A stretch of 53,368 nt of DNA from Fibrobacter intestinalis (GCF_900167415.1 NZ_FUWU01000020.1:1-53368); one strand, 5' to 3'. Shown: positions 9,222-19,863, counted from the stretch's first letter. Program-made: numbers and translations. Notes: generated by a model from the letters alone, not told the origin.

Positions 9222-10061
9222 ATGGATAAATTGTCTCCCTTTCAATTTTTAGATTATCGTGAATATCTGACGGCTTTTTTTGAAAGCAAAAAGGCAAAGT
9301 CCCCCTGGTATTCCTATAAGGTCTTTGGCGATGGGGTCGGGCTGGATCAGAGCCAGGTTTTTCGGATCCTTCAAAAGAATTTGCACATCTCCAAACGCGC
9401 TCTTCCGCGTTTTATCGAATATCTGAAATTAGACGAAAAGGAAGCGCAGTATTTTGAAAAGCTGGTGGAATTCGGGCGCGCTCGCCGGGAATCCGACACC
9501 CGGCGGCTATTTGCCGAAGCATTGGCGTTGAAGGGGGCGACCAGTCGGGACCTTAAAGCGGACCAGTATGAATTATACGCCTGCTGGTATCACAGCGCAG
9601 TGCGGACGCTGTTGGGCTTTGTTCGCATTCGGGATGACTATGCGGCTTTGGGAGCGATGGTTTCTCCGCCGATTTCCGCCGACGAAGCAAAAAATGCTGT
9701 GACTCTGCTCTCCCGTTTGGGGCTGGCTGTGCGGGATGCCGAAGGCTTTTGGAAACTTTCGGATTTGACATTAAGGGCGGGAGGCGCAGCATTGCAGGCG
9801 AAACGGGTCCGGGCGTATCAGGCCGAATCGATGAAATTGGCTATGCAGAGTCTGGAAATCCACGATAAATCGAAACGCGACATCAACGTGATGAATATGG
9901 CCTTGGACGAATCCGCATTTCGGGATTGTCTTGCTATCTTGGAGAATGCGCGCGACGAAATTCGGGCCCGGGTCGAAAAGGTCCATTCGCCGGATAGGGT
10001 CATGCGTTTGGCGACGGCGTTTTTTCCGGTTGCTTTTTCAAAAGAGGTTTCGTCTTCATGA
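9222..10061 (+). CDS. TIGR02147 family protein
   Basis: 279 aa. The opening (SPFQFLDYREYLTAFFE...KSPWYSYKVFGDGVGLDQSQVFRIL) and the later ADQYELYACWYHSAVRTLLG segment match the TIGR02147 family, known to me as an expanded paralogous family in Fibrobacter. The first 80 residues resemble a helix-turn-helix region (SQVFRILQKNLHISKRALPRFIEYL), so a DNA-binding regulatory role is plausible, but function is unknown. No signal peptide. The stop overlaps the next ATG (ATGA), coupling it to the lipoprotein gene, which suggests the two proteins act together. An AGGGGA lies 13 bases before the ATG, an unusually long spacing, and a TATAGA box is at 9194-9199. Confidence 0.88.
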   Translation: MDKLSPFQFLDYREYLTAFFESKKAKSPWYSYKVFGDGVGLDQSQVFRILQKNLHISKRALPRFIEYLKLDEKEAQYFEKLVEFGRARRESDTRRLFAEALALKGATSRDLKADQYELYACWYHSAVRTLLGFVRIRDDYAALGAMVSPPISADEAKNAVTLLSRLGLAVRDAEGFWKLSDLTLRAGGAALQAKRVRAYQAESMKLAMQSLEIHDKSKRDINVMNMALDESAFRDCLAILENARDEIRARVEKVHSPDRVMRLATAFFPVAFSKEVSSS

Positions 10062-11215
10062 AAAATGCGGCAGTTTATCAAATGTTTTTCCTCTCGCTCT
10101 GCTTGGGGCTTTTCTCTTCGTGTTCCGAATCGACGCAGACCAGCGGAGGCATTTGGGACGAAACGCAGAACACTCTCGCCGTCCGCATCCGTTTGGCTTC
10201 TGGGGAACCCGCCGTGGCGGCAAAAGTCCGCTTGGTTACGGAAACCGCCATCGTCGAAGACAGTGCCGTTGCCGATGAATCGGGAATCGCCCGGTTAAAG
10301 CGCCCTTCGCAGAACGGCTTCATCGAAGTCCAGGAAAAGTCCGGCGTTGCCCGGAATCGGGTTTTGGCAGGGGATTCCCTTTTGACGGATACATTGAAAA
10401 AACCGGCGAGTTTGCAGGGAAAACTGGTCGTGCAAACGGCAATGCCTCGGCGGCTCTTTCTGTTTGGAACGTCCTATGCTGCGGAAGTTTCCGAATCGGG
10501 CGCATTTCGTTTTGAAAACATTCCGGATGGGGAATACGCCGTACTTTCGGAAGGGGAGTCGGAATATGTTTTTTGGGAAACTCTTGTTGCTGACGGCAAT
10601 GCTGCCGCGGAAACGGAACTTGTAGAGCCTTCCCCAGACAGTGTTCTCGTCGAAGACTTTGAACGTTCCGTGGCGACAAATCGCTTCGCCGCATTGACGG
10701 GGGCAAGCTGGTGGTTTACATCTTCGGATTCTTTGAGCCACGTCGAACCGGAATCGCCAACGGACGCTTTAGTGCGTTCCCCGGAAAGCTTTGAAACTTC
10801 GCAGAGTGCCCATTATACATTTGTCGTCGATACGACTTTGGCAGATGCCTTTGCCCTTTGCGGCTTCGATATCGGCGTTTCGTTTTGGCAGGACTCGACT
10901 ACCTCTTACGATATGTCTCAAACGGACAGCGTTTCGTTTTACATTCGGGGCTCTGGCCACGTCGTCATGCAATTTGCGGGATTAAACGAAGCCGGTGAAG
11001 TGGAATCCTGGGACTTTGAATTTGACATTCCTTCTTCCACGGAATGGGTTCGGGTTGCCGTGCCGCCGTCGGGAAATGAAACTTGGGAAAAGATAAAGTC
11101 GCGGATGCGGATGATTACTTTCCTTTCGACAAGAAATATGGATTTGTGGCTGGATAAAATCGTTTTTCACGGTGTCTCCGCACAGGATTTGTTCCGGGAT
11201 TTGCTCGGGCGTTAG
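10058..11215 (+). CDS. Lipoprotein with jelly-roll-like C-terminal domain
   Basis: 385 aa. Signal peptide with lipobox LGLFSSC, lipidated cysteine C22. Residues about 38-190 look like two carboxypeptidase-regulatory/transthyretin-like beta modules (LAVRIRLASGEPAVAAKVRLV; AFRFENIPDGEYAVL). Residues about 200-375 (VLVEDFE...SVSFYIRGSGHVVMQF...WVRVAVPP...LWLDKIVFHG) have the pattern of a CBM11/CIA30-type jelly roll that could bind carbohydrate. Translation is coupled to the TIGR02147 gene by a 4-bp overlap. Probably anchored in the outer membrane; role unknown. Carbohydrate binding is inference from strand pattern only. Confidence 0.82.
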   Translation: MKNAAVYQMFFLSLCLGLFSSCSESTQTSGGIWDETQNTLAVRIRLASGEPAVAAKVRLVTETAIVEDSAVADESGIARLKRPSQNGFIEVQEKSGVARNRVLAGDSLLTDTLKKPASLQGKLVVQTAMPRRLFLFGTSYAAEVSESGAFRFENIPDGEYAVLSEGESEYVFWETLVADGNAAAETELVEPSPDSVLVEDFERSVATNRFAALTGASWWFTSSDSLSHVEPESPTDALVRSPESFETSQSAHYTFVVDTTLADAFALCGFDIGVSFWQDSTTSYDMSQTDSVSFYIRGSGHVVMQFAGLNEAGEVESWDFEFDIPSSTEWVRVAVPPSGNETWEKIKSRMRMITFLSTRNMDLWLDKIVFHGVSAQDLFRDLLGR

Positions 11216-11373
11216 TATTTTTTTGGGGGCGGGGGCGAGTCTAAAATAATTCCCGGCGACCCGTCGTGTATGATAGAATCGGTGGAGAGTCTTTGAAAAT
11301 TCTCCGATAAAGTTCAAATACTTTATTGGCTTGGAAGCGCCTATTTGTAAATCGGAATGATTTTGTGAATTTT

Positions 11374-11379
11374 TATATT
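11374..11379 (+). promoter_or_regulatory. Probable -10 box of hsdM
   Basis: TATATT, 25 bases before the hsdM start, followed by GAAAGGAAAAGGAG, which is the ribosome-binding site. Confidence 0.35.
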
Positions 11380-11404
11380 TGAAAGGAAAAGGAGTTTGCA
11401 AAAA

Positions 11405-12973
11405 ATGACAAGTATTCATCAAAGAGAGCACCTGCAATCTCAGATTTGGAAAATAGCCAACGAAGTTCGAGGAGCCGTGGATGGCTGGGATTTCAAGCAG
11501 TTCGTTTTGGGAACCTTATTCTACCGTTTCATTAGCGAGAATTTTGCGGACTACATAAAAGGCGGCGACGATAGTATTGACTACGCTTCGTTAAAAGACA
11601 GCGTGATAACGCCGGAAATCAAAGATGATGCGATAAAGACAAAAGGGTATTTCATCTATCCGAGCCAGCTGTTTGTCAATGTGGTCAAAAATGCCAACAC
11701 CAATCCGAATCTGAATACAGACTTGAAAGCCATCTTTGATTCCATAGAAAGTTCTGCCAATGGTTATGCCTCTGAAAAGAATATCAAAGGACTGTTTGCC
11801 GATTTCGACACCACAAGTACGAGGCTCGGCAATACGGTGGAAAGTAAGAACAGCCGTTTGGCTGCCGTCCTAAAAGGCGTAGAAGGATTGAACTTTGGAA
11901 ATTTCGAAACGCATGAAATAGACCTTTTCGGCGACGCATACGAGTTTCTGATAAACAATTATGCAGCCAATGCTGGAAAGTCTGGAGGCGAGTTTTTTAC
12001 TCCGCAGAATGTATCAAAGCTCATTTCCCGGCTTGCCATGCACAGGCAGGAAACCGTCAATAAAATCTACGATCCGGCGGCGGGTTCGGGATCGTTGCTC
12101 TTGCAGGCAAAAAAGCAGTTTGAAAATCGCATCATCGAAGATGGATTCTTCGGGCAGGAAATCAATCATACGACATACAATCTGGCTCGTATGAATATGT
12201 TCCTGCACAACATCAATTACGATAAATTCAACATCGCGCTTGGCAATACGCTTACCGAGCCGCAATTTGGAGACGAGAAACCTTTTGATGCCATTGTCTC
12301 CAACCCGCCCTATTCGGTAAATTGGATTGGCTCGGACGACCCGACGCTCATCAACGACGACCGCTTTGCTCCAGCCGGAGTTCTAGCTCCGAAATCAAAA
12401 GCCGATTTCGCCTTTGTTCTCCATGCGTTGCATTATCTTTCCGGAAAAGGTCGTGCTGCCATCGTTTGCTTCCCGGGCATCTTTTATCGCGGCGGTGCAG
12501 AGCAGAAAATCCGAAAGTATCTGGTGGATGGCAACTATGTGGAAACGATTATTTCCTTGCCCGCCAATCTTTTTTATGGTACTTCCATAGCGGTGAATAT
12601 CCTTGTCCTTTCCAAGCACAAAACGGATACGAAAATCCAGTTTATCGACGCAAGCGGTGAAGGATTCTTTACAAAGGAAACCAACAACAATGTGCTGGAA
12701 GACAAGCACATCGAGAGAATTATTGATATTTTCGATAAGAAGGAAGATGTAGATTATATCGCGAAATCGGTTGATTATAAAGACGTCGTCGAGAATGATT
12801 ACAATCTGTCGGTAAGCAGCTATATTGAAGCGGAAGACACTCGCCCGAAAACCGACATCAAGGAACTGAACGAGCAGATTCGCCGCATTGTGGCTCGAGA
12901 GAATGAGTTGCGCGCAGAGATAGATAAGATAGTCGCGGAATTGGAGGAGGCGAGGAATGAACAAACTGGATGA
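11405..12973 (+). CDS. hsdM: Type I restriction-modification methyltransferase subunit HsdM
   Basis: 522 aa. N6-adenine methyltransferase subunit of the HsdR2M2S1 complex. An N-terminal HsdM helical domain (residues 1-130; [17 protein letters not shown]) precedes the catalytic domain with SAM motif DPAAGSGS (223-230) and catalytic NPPY (300-303). A C-terminal coiled region (about 480-522) is typical of the part that contacts HsdS. ATG 11405 is chosen over the in-frame TTG at 11396 because AAAGGAG then sits about 10 bases upstream. The last codons overlap an 18-codon frame that looks like an abandoned hsdS start. First gene of the island; base composition becomes visibly AT-richer than in the preceding genes, consistent with transfer. 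Confidence 0.96.
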   Translation: MTSIHQREHLQSQIWKIANEVRGAVDGWDFKQFVLGTLFYRFISENFADYIKGGDDSIDYASLKDSVITPEIKDDAIKTKGYFIYPSQLFVNVVKNANTNPNLNTDLKAIFDSIESSANGYASEKNIKGLFADFDTTSTRLGNTVESKNSRLAAVLKGVEGLNFGNFETHEIDLFGDAYEFLINNYAANAGKSGGEFFTPQNVSKLISRLAMHRQETVNKIYDPAAGSGSLLLQAKKQFENRIIEDGFFGQEINHTTYNLARMNMFLHNINYDKFNIALGNTLTEPQFGDEKPFDAIVSNPPYSVNWIGSDDPTLINDDRFAPAGVLAPKSKADFAFVLHALHYLSGKGRAAIVCFPGIFYRGGAEQKIRKYLVDGNYVETIISLPANLFYGTSIAVNILVLSKHKTDTKIQFIDASGEGFFTKETNNNVLEDKHIERIIDIFDKKEDVDYIAKSVDYKDVVENDYNLSVSSYIEAEDTRPKTDIKELNEQIRRIVARENELRAEIDKIVAELEEARNEQTG

Positions 12974-13010
12974 ATTGCGGTCGAAATTTTCGACCACAAA
13001 AGGTCTGTGA
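12957..13010 (+). pseudogene. Remnant of an hsdS 5' end
   Basis: An ATG overlapping the hsdM 3' end, behind an excellent GAGGAGGCGAGGA ribosome site, opens an 18-codon frame beginning MNKLDEL. HsdS proteins commonly begin MSKLDEL or MNKLDEL and are often coupled to hsdM this way. The frame is then cut by the palindrome GGTCGAAATTTTCGACC (12979-12995) and stops. I read it as the original hsdS start displaced by repeat and cargo insertion; a chance short frame cannot be excluded. Confidence 0.4.
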
Positions 13011-13060
13011 AAAGCAGGATGCTACGGCGGAACGAATGTTCGACAAGCTCAGCGACTGAA
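12979..13060. repeat. Palindrome plus REP-like element after hsdM
   Basis: GGTCGAAATTTTCGACC at 12979-12995 is a perfect palindrome. At 13037-13060 GTTCGACAAGCTCAGCGACTGAAC is a variant of the TTCGACAAGCTCAG element, and a related GTCGAACCAGTCGAAATG lies near 13107-13124. They fill the gap between hsdM and the first cargo gene. Confidence 0.6.
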
Positions 13061-13144
13061 CATTGAGTTTAGGTTAGTGTGTTTCGGCTATGCTTAGTAA
13101 CCATTCGTCGAACCAGTCGAAATGACCGCAAGGAGATATAGCAA

Positions 13145-13528
13145 ATGAGTAAACTGCAAATCAGAAACAGCACGGTCGATTTTCTTGTCTTTACGCGCGA
13201 CGCAAAGGAAGAGGGAATTGAAGTGCGTGTGCAGGAGGGCGATGTCTGGCTTACGCAAAAGGCAATCGGCGAACTTTTTGAAGTTGACCGCAGCGTCGTC
13301 GCAAAGCATTTGAAGAACATTTTTGAAACAGGCGAATTGCAGGAAAGTGCAACTTGTGCAAATTTTGCACAAGTTGCCGACGACGGCAAAGTAACGGTGG
13401 AAATTGCAAAAGCGTTTGCCGAAAGCGAATTTGAAAAATACCGCGTAACGCAAGACCGGCTGTATCAAAGCGATTTTGACAAGATGATGCGGGAAATTTG
13501 CGAAAAGGAAACACACCATGGCGAATGA
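13145..13528 (+). pseudogene. RhuM-family protein with internal deletion
   Basis: 127 aa. The first 75 residues match the start of RhuM-type proteins (EVRVQEGDVWLTQKAIGELFEVDRSVVAKHLKNIFETGEL followed by ATCANFAQV). Residues about 85-120 (AKAFAESEFEKYRVTQDRLYQSDF) match the extreme C-terminus of the family. The roughly 200 residues normally between are missing, so this is an in-frame deletion derivative. RhuM genes often sit inside type I restriction operons; function is unknown. A good ribosome site (AAGGAG) precedes ATG 13145, and the 3' end overlaps the next gene by 11 bp, so the short product may still be made. Confidence 0.7.
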
Positions 13529-14558
13529 AATAGAATACAAGAAAACGGAAAACCTGCTTGAAGACGCGAAAGTCATTATCGAATCGGCGCAGAAGTTTGC
13601 GTATTCTGCCATCAATTTTGCAATTATACAGAGAAACTGGCTCTTGGGAAAACGAATTGCAGAAGAGAACTTGCATGGCGAAAAAAGGGCATCTTACGGA
13701 AAGCAAGTCATCAAAAAACTTTCCAAAGAGTTGACGGATTTATACGGCAAAGGATTTGACGCAAGCAATCTTTACAAGTATTTCGATTTTTATCAGACAT
13801 TCCCGAATTTAGACACACTGCGTCTAAATTCTTTGTCATGGTCGCATTACAGAATCTTGTTGCAAGTGGAAAATGCAGAAGCACGTTCTTGGTATGAAAA
13901 AGAGGCGGCGGCGGAAATCTGGAGCACACGCACTTTGCAGCGCAATGTTTCTTCGCAATATTACGAGCGCACATTGCTTTCGCAGCACAAGGAACTTGTA
14001 AAAAGTGAAATGCAGGAACTTACCAAACCGTTGCAAAGAAAACTGGAGTTTATCAAAAATCCGGTTGTGACGGAGTTTTTAGGACTTTCGCAAAACAATG
14101 ATTTTACGGAAAGCAAACTTGAAAGTGCCATCATCTCAAATATTCAGAAGTTTTTAATGGAACTCGGCAAAGGCTATGCGTTCGTTGCACGGCAACAGCA
14201 CATCCACACCGAAAAAGAAGATTATTACATAGACCTTGTTTTTTACAACTACATTTTGAAGTGCTTTGTCCTTATCGACCTGAAAACATCGAAAATCACC
14301 CACCAAGATGTCGGGCAGATGGATATGTATGTGCGGATGTATGACGAGTTGAAACGAAGTGACGGCGACAATCCTACTTTTGGCATAATTCTTTGCTCTG
14401 ATACAGATGACGATATTGCAAAGTATTCCATTCTGCACGGAAACGAAAAACTTTTTGCTTCAAAATACAAGCTGTATCTTCCTGATGAGGAAAGACTAAA
14501 AGCCGAGATAGAAGCGCAGAAAGAAATTTTCAGACTTCAACATAACACGAATAATTAA
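13518..14558 (+). CDS. PD-(D/E)XK nuclease of the DUF1016 (YhcG) family, first copy
   Basis: 346 aa. N-terminal DUF1016 helical region (about 10-170; INFAIIQRNWLLGKRIAEEN, then SWSHYRILLQV) and a C-terminal PD-(D/E)XK nuclease domain (about 180-335). Candidate active-site residues are D239 in YYIDLVFYN and D254-x-K256 in LIDLK, followed by the conserved GQMDMYV helix. Family members frequently sit within type I restriction loci. It overlaps the RhuM remnant by 11 bp and is likely expressed from the same transcript as hsdM. Role inside the island (accessory nuclease or mobile cargo) is not known. Confidence 0.9.
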   Translation: MANEIEYKKTENLLEDAKVIIESAQKFAYSAINFAIIQRNWLLGKRIAEENLHGEKRASYGKQVIKKLSKELTDLYGKGFDASNLYKYFDFYQTFPNLDTLRLNSLSWSHYRILLQVENAEARSWYEKEAAAEIWSTRTLQRNVSSQYYERTLLSQHKELVKSEMQELTKPLQRKLEFIKNPVVTEFLGLSQNNDFTESKLESAIISNIQKFLMELGKGYAFVARQQHIHTEKEDYYIDLVFYNYILKCFVLIDLKTSKITHQDVGQMDMYVRMYDELKRSDGDNPTFGIILCSDTDDDIAKYSILHGNEKLFASKYKLYLPDEERLKAEIEAQKEIFRLQHNTNN

Positions 14559-14573
14559 CGGGAGAACAACAAA

Positions 14574-14640
14574 TGAGCCCTTCGGCAAGCTCAGGGAACG
14601 ACAGACAACCGGGCATTGAGCCGTGTCGAACTAGTCGAGG
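14574..14640. repeat. REP-like elements between cargo genes
   Basis: Contains CTTCGGCAAGCTCAGGGAACG and, further on, GTGTCGAACTAGTCGAGGC, both variants of the TTCGACAAGCTCAG class. An open frame from 14616 reads through it but is repeat-derived until the ORF6N start at 14670. Confidence 0.55.
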
Positions 14641-14669
14641 CATACCAACCACATAAAGGAGAAATGACA

Positions 14670-15008
14670 ATGCAAAATGAAAAGGCGGCAGAATTACAAA
14701 CAAATTTAAGAAGTAGAATATATACAGTCCGCAATGTGCAGATAATGCTTGACTACGACTTGGCAGAAATTTACGGATATGAAGTCAGGGCGCTCAATCA
14801 GCAGGTAAAACGCAATATAAACAGGTTCCCGGAAGACTTTATGTTCCAGCTTACAAAAGATGATGTTGATGCGGTGAAATCACAGATTGTGACATCACGG
14901 AAACCCGGATTCTTTGAAGGTCAAGACGGAGGAACAAGAAAACTTCCCAACGCATTTACGGATTTGGGAAAAAATGCTTTGCATTTGAAATACTTGACTC
15001 TTCATTGA
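14670..15008 (+). pseudogene. ORF6N-domain protein, C-terminally truncated
   Basis: 112 aa. The ATG at 14670 is 7 bases after AAAGGAG; an upstream in-frame start at 14616 is repeat sequence. Residues about 15-95 are an ORF6N DNA-binding domain (IYTVRNVQIMLDYDLAEIYG, VKRNINRFPEDFMFQLT, GGTRKLPNAFT). The family then continues for 100 or more residues, but here the frame diverges after NAFTDLG and stops. ORF6N/KilA-N genes are phage-related and often found near restriction systems. Probably a decayed remnant, although the DNA-binding domain itself is nearly complete. Confidence 0.65.
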
Positions 15009-15045
15009 TACCGATGATTTTACAAAATATAGAGGAGAACGACAA

Positions 15046-16071
15046 ATGAGCAAATTGCAAAGAAATCTGCCGGCAGAGGCTGATTTAAACGAGTTGGCAA
15101 ATAACATAACGTCTTTGGTAACAGGTGCAAAGGCACATCTATTCCAGTCTGTCAATACGACGTTAGTTGAAACCTATTGGAATGTAGGAAAATATATTGT
15201 TGAGTTTGAACAGAAAGGAAATGCTAAAGCTAAATACGGAACGGCTTTGTTGTCATCGCTTGCAAAACTGCTGCAAATAACGCTGGGGAAAGGATATAGC
15301 CGTCCGAATTTGAACAATATGCGTAAATTCTATTTGCTTTATCCGATTTGTCAGACAGTGTCTGACAAATTAAGCTGGTCGCATATCTGTGAACTTATAA
15401 CCATAGACGATGATCTGGAACGCTGTTTCTATGAAAAAGAATGTATAGCAGAACAATGGAACGTGAGATCGCTTCGCCGACAAATTGACAGTGCCTTGTA
15501 TCTTCGGCTGGCGGCAAGCAGGGACAAAGAAGGTGTGTTGCAATTGTCACAAAAAGGACTGGCAATACAACAGCCGGAAGATGTGATAAAAGATACATAC
15601 ACGCTTGAATTTCTCGGATTGCCGGATAAGGAAAAGTATAGTGAGCAGGATTTGGAACAACGTTTGATAGACAACCTCCAAACATTTCTATTGGAGCTTG
15701 GCAAGGGGTTTGCTTTTGTAGGCAGGCAATACCCGCTTACAATCGGCAATCGTCACTACCATGTAGACTTGGTCTTCTATCACAGAATTTTAAAGTGCTT
15801 TGTCCTTATCGATTTGAAGAAAGATGCAGTCAAGCATCAAGATATTGGGCAGATGAATATGTATATGGGTTACTTTGCCAAAGAAGAAAACACTGCTGGC
15901 GATAACCCTCCCATAGGAATTATCTTGAGCCATCTGAAGGATGAACTTCTTGTTGAATATGCCACATACGGAATGGATTCCCAATTGTTCGTGGCGAAGT
16001 ATGAATTGTATTTACCGAACAAAGAAGAATTGAAAAAATTGGTGGATGATGTTCTGAATCAAAACAAATAA
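15046..16071 (+). CDS. PD-(D/E)XK nuclease of the DUF1016 (YhcG) family, second copy
   Basis: 341 aa. Same architecture as 13518-14558 but clearly diverged, so not a recent duplication. N-terminal DUF1016 region (TYWNVGKYIVEFEQKG, KLSWSHICELI) and C-terminal nuclease domain with D241 (HYHVDLVFYHR) and D256-x-K258 (VLIDLKK), then GQMNMYM. GAGGAG lies before ATG 15046. It lies between the ORF6N remnant and a GIY-YIG gene, within the hsdM-hsdS interval. Confidence 0.9.
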   Translation: MSKLQRNLPAEADLNELANNITSLVTGAKAHLFQSVNTTLVETYWNVGKYIVEFEQKGNAKAKYGTALLSSLAKLLQITLGKGYSRPNLNNMRKFYLLYPICQTVSDKLSWSHICELITIDDDLERCFYEKECIAEQWNVRSLRRQIDSALYLRLAASRDKEGVLQLSQKGLAIQQPEDVIKDTYTLEFLGLPDKEKYSEQDLEQRLIDNLQTFLLELGKGFAFVGRQYPLTIGNRHYHVDLVFYHRILKCFVLIDLKKDAVKHQDIGQMNMYMGYFAKEENTAGDNPPIGIILSHLKDELLVEYATYGMDSQLFVAKYELYLPNKEELKKLVDDVLNQNK

Positions 16072-16086
16072 ATAGGACAAAATGAA

Positions 16087-16453
16087 ATGAGTAAACTAGA
16101 TGATTTGATAAAGGAACTTTGCCCGGACCTGCCTGCCGTCTACCTGTCGGACAGACAGGGCAGGCAGGCGGTGTGGAATATCGAAAATCTGCCTTCGGAT
16201 GAAAATAAATTTTATACATACGTTTTGATTTGTGAAAATGGCTGCCTATACAAGGGCTTTACTAATAATCTAAAAGCGAGATTTAAACGTCATTGCGATG
16301 GAGACGGTGCAGAATATACAAAGAAATACAAACCATTGGGAGTTGTTTATTTTGAAAGCTTTGATACGGAAAAAGAAGCCGTTGAAAGGGAAAAATACTT
16401 TAAATCCGGATGCGGCAGAGAATGGCTAAAGGGAAAAATAAGCGAGGTAATTT

Positions 16454-16470
<17 letters not shown>
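16087..16470 (+). CDS. GIY-YIG nuclease with hsdS-like N-terminal leader
   Basis: 127 aa. Residues about 42-125 are a single GIY-YIG domain: YTYVL and LYKG stand for the GIY and YIG strands, followed by TNNLKARFKRH (catalytic arginine region) and AVEREKYFK (acidic residue). The first 14 residues, MSKLDDLIKELCPD, are what many HsdS subunits begin with, and the stretch after them (about 14-29) is encoded by a palindromic repeat at 16128-16168. The gene therefore looks like a small nuclease gene inserted just inside an hsdS 5' end. No other ATG is in frame before the domain. Overlaps hsdS by 17 bp. Confidence 0.82.
16128..16168. repeat. Palindrome inside the GIY-YIG gene
   Basis: CCTGCCTGCC (16128-16137) pairs with GGCAGGCAGG (16159-16168), with an inner CTGTC/GACAG. 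It lies within the coding frame and does not interrupt it. Confidence 0.75.
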
Positions 16471-18443
<1,973 letters not shown>

Positions 18444-18470
18444 GCGGTTTCCCCCTCATTGCGAGCAGTA

Positions 18471-19028
18471 CGTCATTGCGAGGAGCGTCAAAGACATAGC
18501 AATTCATACGGACTCTTCGTCATTGCGAGGAGCAAAACAACGAAGCAATCTTGGCTGGCTTCCCGTCCTTGCGAGGCGCGCTAGCACCGTGGCAATCTTG
18601 TCAGCAGGAAAGGATTGCTTCACCCTTTCGGGGTTCGCAATGACGAATACCACCAGTCGCCCCGAAGAGTGCTAGCACCTCTCGTCCTTGCGAGGAGCGT
18701 CAAAGACATAGCAATTCATACGGACTCTTCGTCCTTGCGAGGCGCAAAGCAACGAAGCAATCTTGGCTGGCTTCCCGTCCTTGCGAGGCGCGATAGCACC
18801 GTGGCAATCTTGTCAGCAGGAAAGGATTGCTTCACCCCTTCGGGGTTCGCAATGACGAATACCACCAGTCGCCCCGAAGAGCGCTAGCACCTCTCGTCCT
18901 TGCGAGGAGCGTCAAAGACATAGCAATTCATACGGACTCTTCGTCCTTGCGAGGCGCAAAGTAACGAAGCAATCTTGGCTGGCTTCCCGTCCTTGCGAGG
19001 AGCAAAGCAACGAAGCAATCTTGGCTGC
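18471..19028. repeat. 212-bp tandem repeat array of CGTCATTGCGAGG palindromes
   Basis: Units begin at 18471, 18683 and 18895, an exact 212-bp period, with the third unit incomplete and ending in a variant. Each unit contains several short palindromes, including CGT(C/A)(C/A)TTGCGAGG...GCAATCTT and GGATTGCTTCACCC...GGGTTCGCAATGACG. Frames through the array are repeat-derived, not genes. A further copy of the same unit resumes beyond the GIY-YIG gene near 19530. Nothing else is seen between hsdS and 19155 apart from the GIY-YIG leader region. Confidence 0.9.
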
Positions 19029-19154
19029 TTTCAAACGCCAGGCGCAATGGCGGAAAAAATCGCTAAACCTAGCGAAGGTGAACGTCAGAATGGTCTTACA
19101 TTGCCTATATTGGTACCATTCTAAAAATGTGGGAAACATCAAAAGGAGGAACGA

Positions 19155-19448
19155 ATGAGCAAAAAGTCTTTCGTTTACATTATGACAAATTTTACCAATA
19201 CCGTATTGTATGTCGGCGTTACAAATGACCTTGTCCGTAGAGCCTATGAGCACAAAAATAAACTGTTTGAGGGATTTACAAAACGCTATAATGTGACAAA
19301 GCTTGTGTATTTCGAAATCTTCGATGATATCACGCTGGCCATTCAGCGAGAAAAGCAATTAAAGGCCGGCTCCCGGCAAAAGAAAATCGAATTGATTGAA
19401 AAAAACAATGCAGAATGGAAGGATTTATACGAAAGCATTGTTCAATGA
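19155..19448 (+). CDS. Small GIY-YIG nuclease inside the repeat array
   Basis: 97 aa, one GIY-YIG domain: FVYIMTN (GIY strand), TVLYVGVTNDLVRRAYEHKN (YIG strand and catalytic arginine helix), KLVYFEIF, and IQREKQLKAG (glutamate-bearing helix). It is of the stand-alone UPF0213-like size and has an ideal AAAGGAGG ribosome site 7 bases before ATG 19155. It is flanked on both sides by copies of the same palindromic repeat, as if lodged in the array. Cleaves DNA by family inference; target unknown. Confidence 0.88.
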   Translation: MSKKSFVYIMTNFTNTVLYVGVTNDLVRRAYEHKNKLFEGFTKRYNVTKLVYFEIFDDITLAIQREKQLKAGSRQKKIELIEKNNAEWKDLYESIVQ

Positions 19449-19750
19449 CGGCAACCCTCAAGAAAGATTGCCGCGCTCCGCTCGCAATGACGAATACCAC
19501 CAGTCGCACCGAAGAGCGCTAGCACCACTCGTCCTTGCGAGGAGCGTCAAAGACATAGCAATTCATACGGACTCTTCGTCCTTGCGAGGAGCGTCAGCGA
19601 CACGGCAATCTCACCCGCCCCCCGTCCTTGCGAGGAACGTCAGCGACACGGCAATCTCACCCGCCCCCCGTCATTGCGAGGAGCGTAGCGACGTGGCAAT
19701 CTTACCCTCAAAAAAAGGATTGCTTCACCCTTTCGGGGTTCGCAATGACG
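19443..19750. repeat. Continuation of the palindromic repeat array
   Basis: Includes CGTCCTTGCGAGGAGCGTC near 19530 (same unit as 18683), two copies of GTCAGCGACACGGCAATCTCACCCGCC (near 19588 and 19633), then CGTCATTGCGAGGAGCGTAG and the GGATTGCTTCACCC/GGGTTCGCAATGACG hairpin ending at 19750. The remaining bases to 19863 hold no gene. Confidence 0.85.
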
Positions 19751-19863
19751 GCAGCATTCAAGAAAGCCGAGATATCAACCGATCGAACAGGAATTCACAT
19801 TCTTTTTGGGATATTATTGTATCTTTAAAGAAGATGAATTTGTTTTTATTGTCACAAAGGTGA

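Noticed and set aside
18471-19750. Possible CRISPR array
   Set aside because: The period is 212 bp, units are near-identical throughout with no unique spacers, and no cas genes are present.
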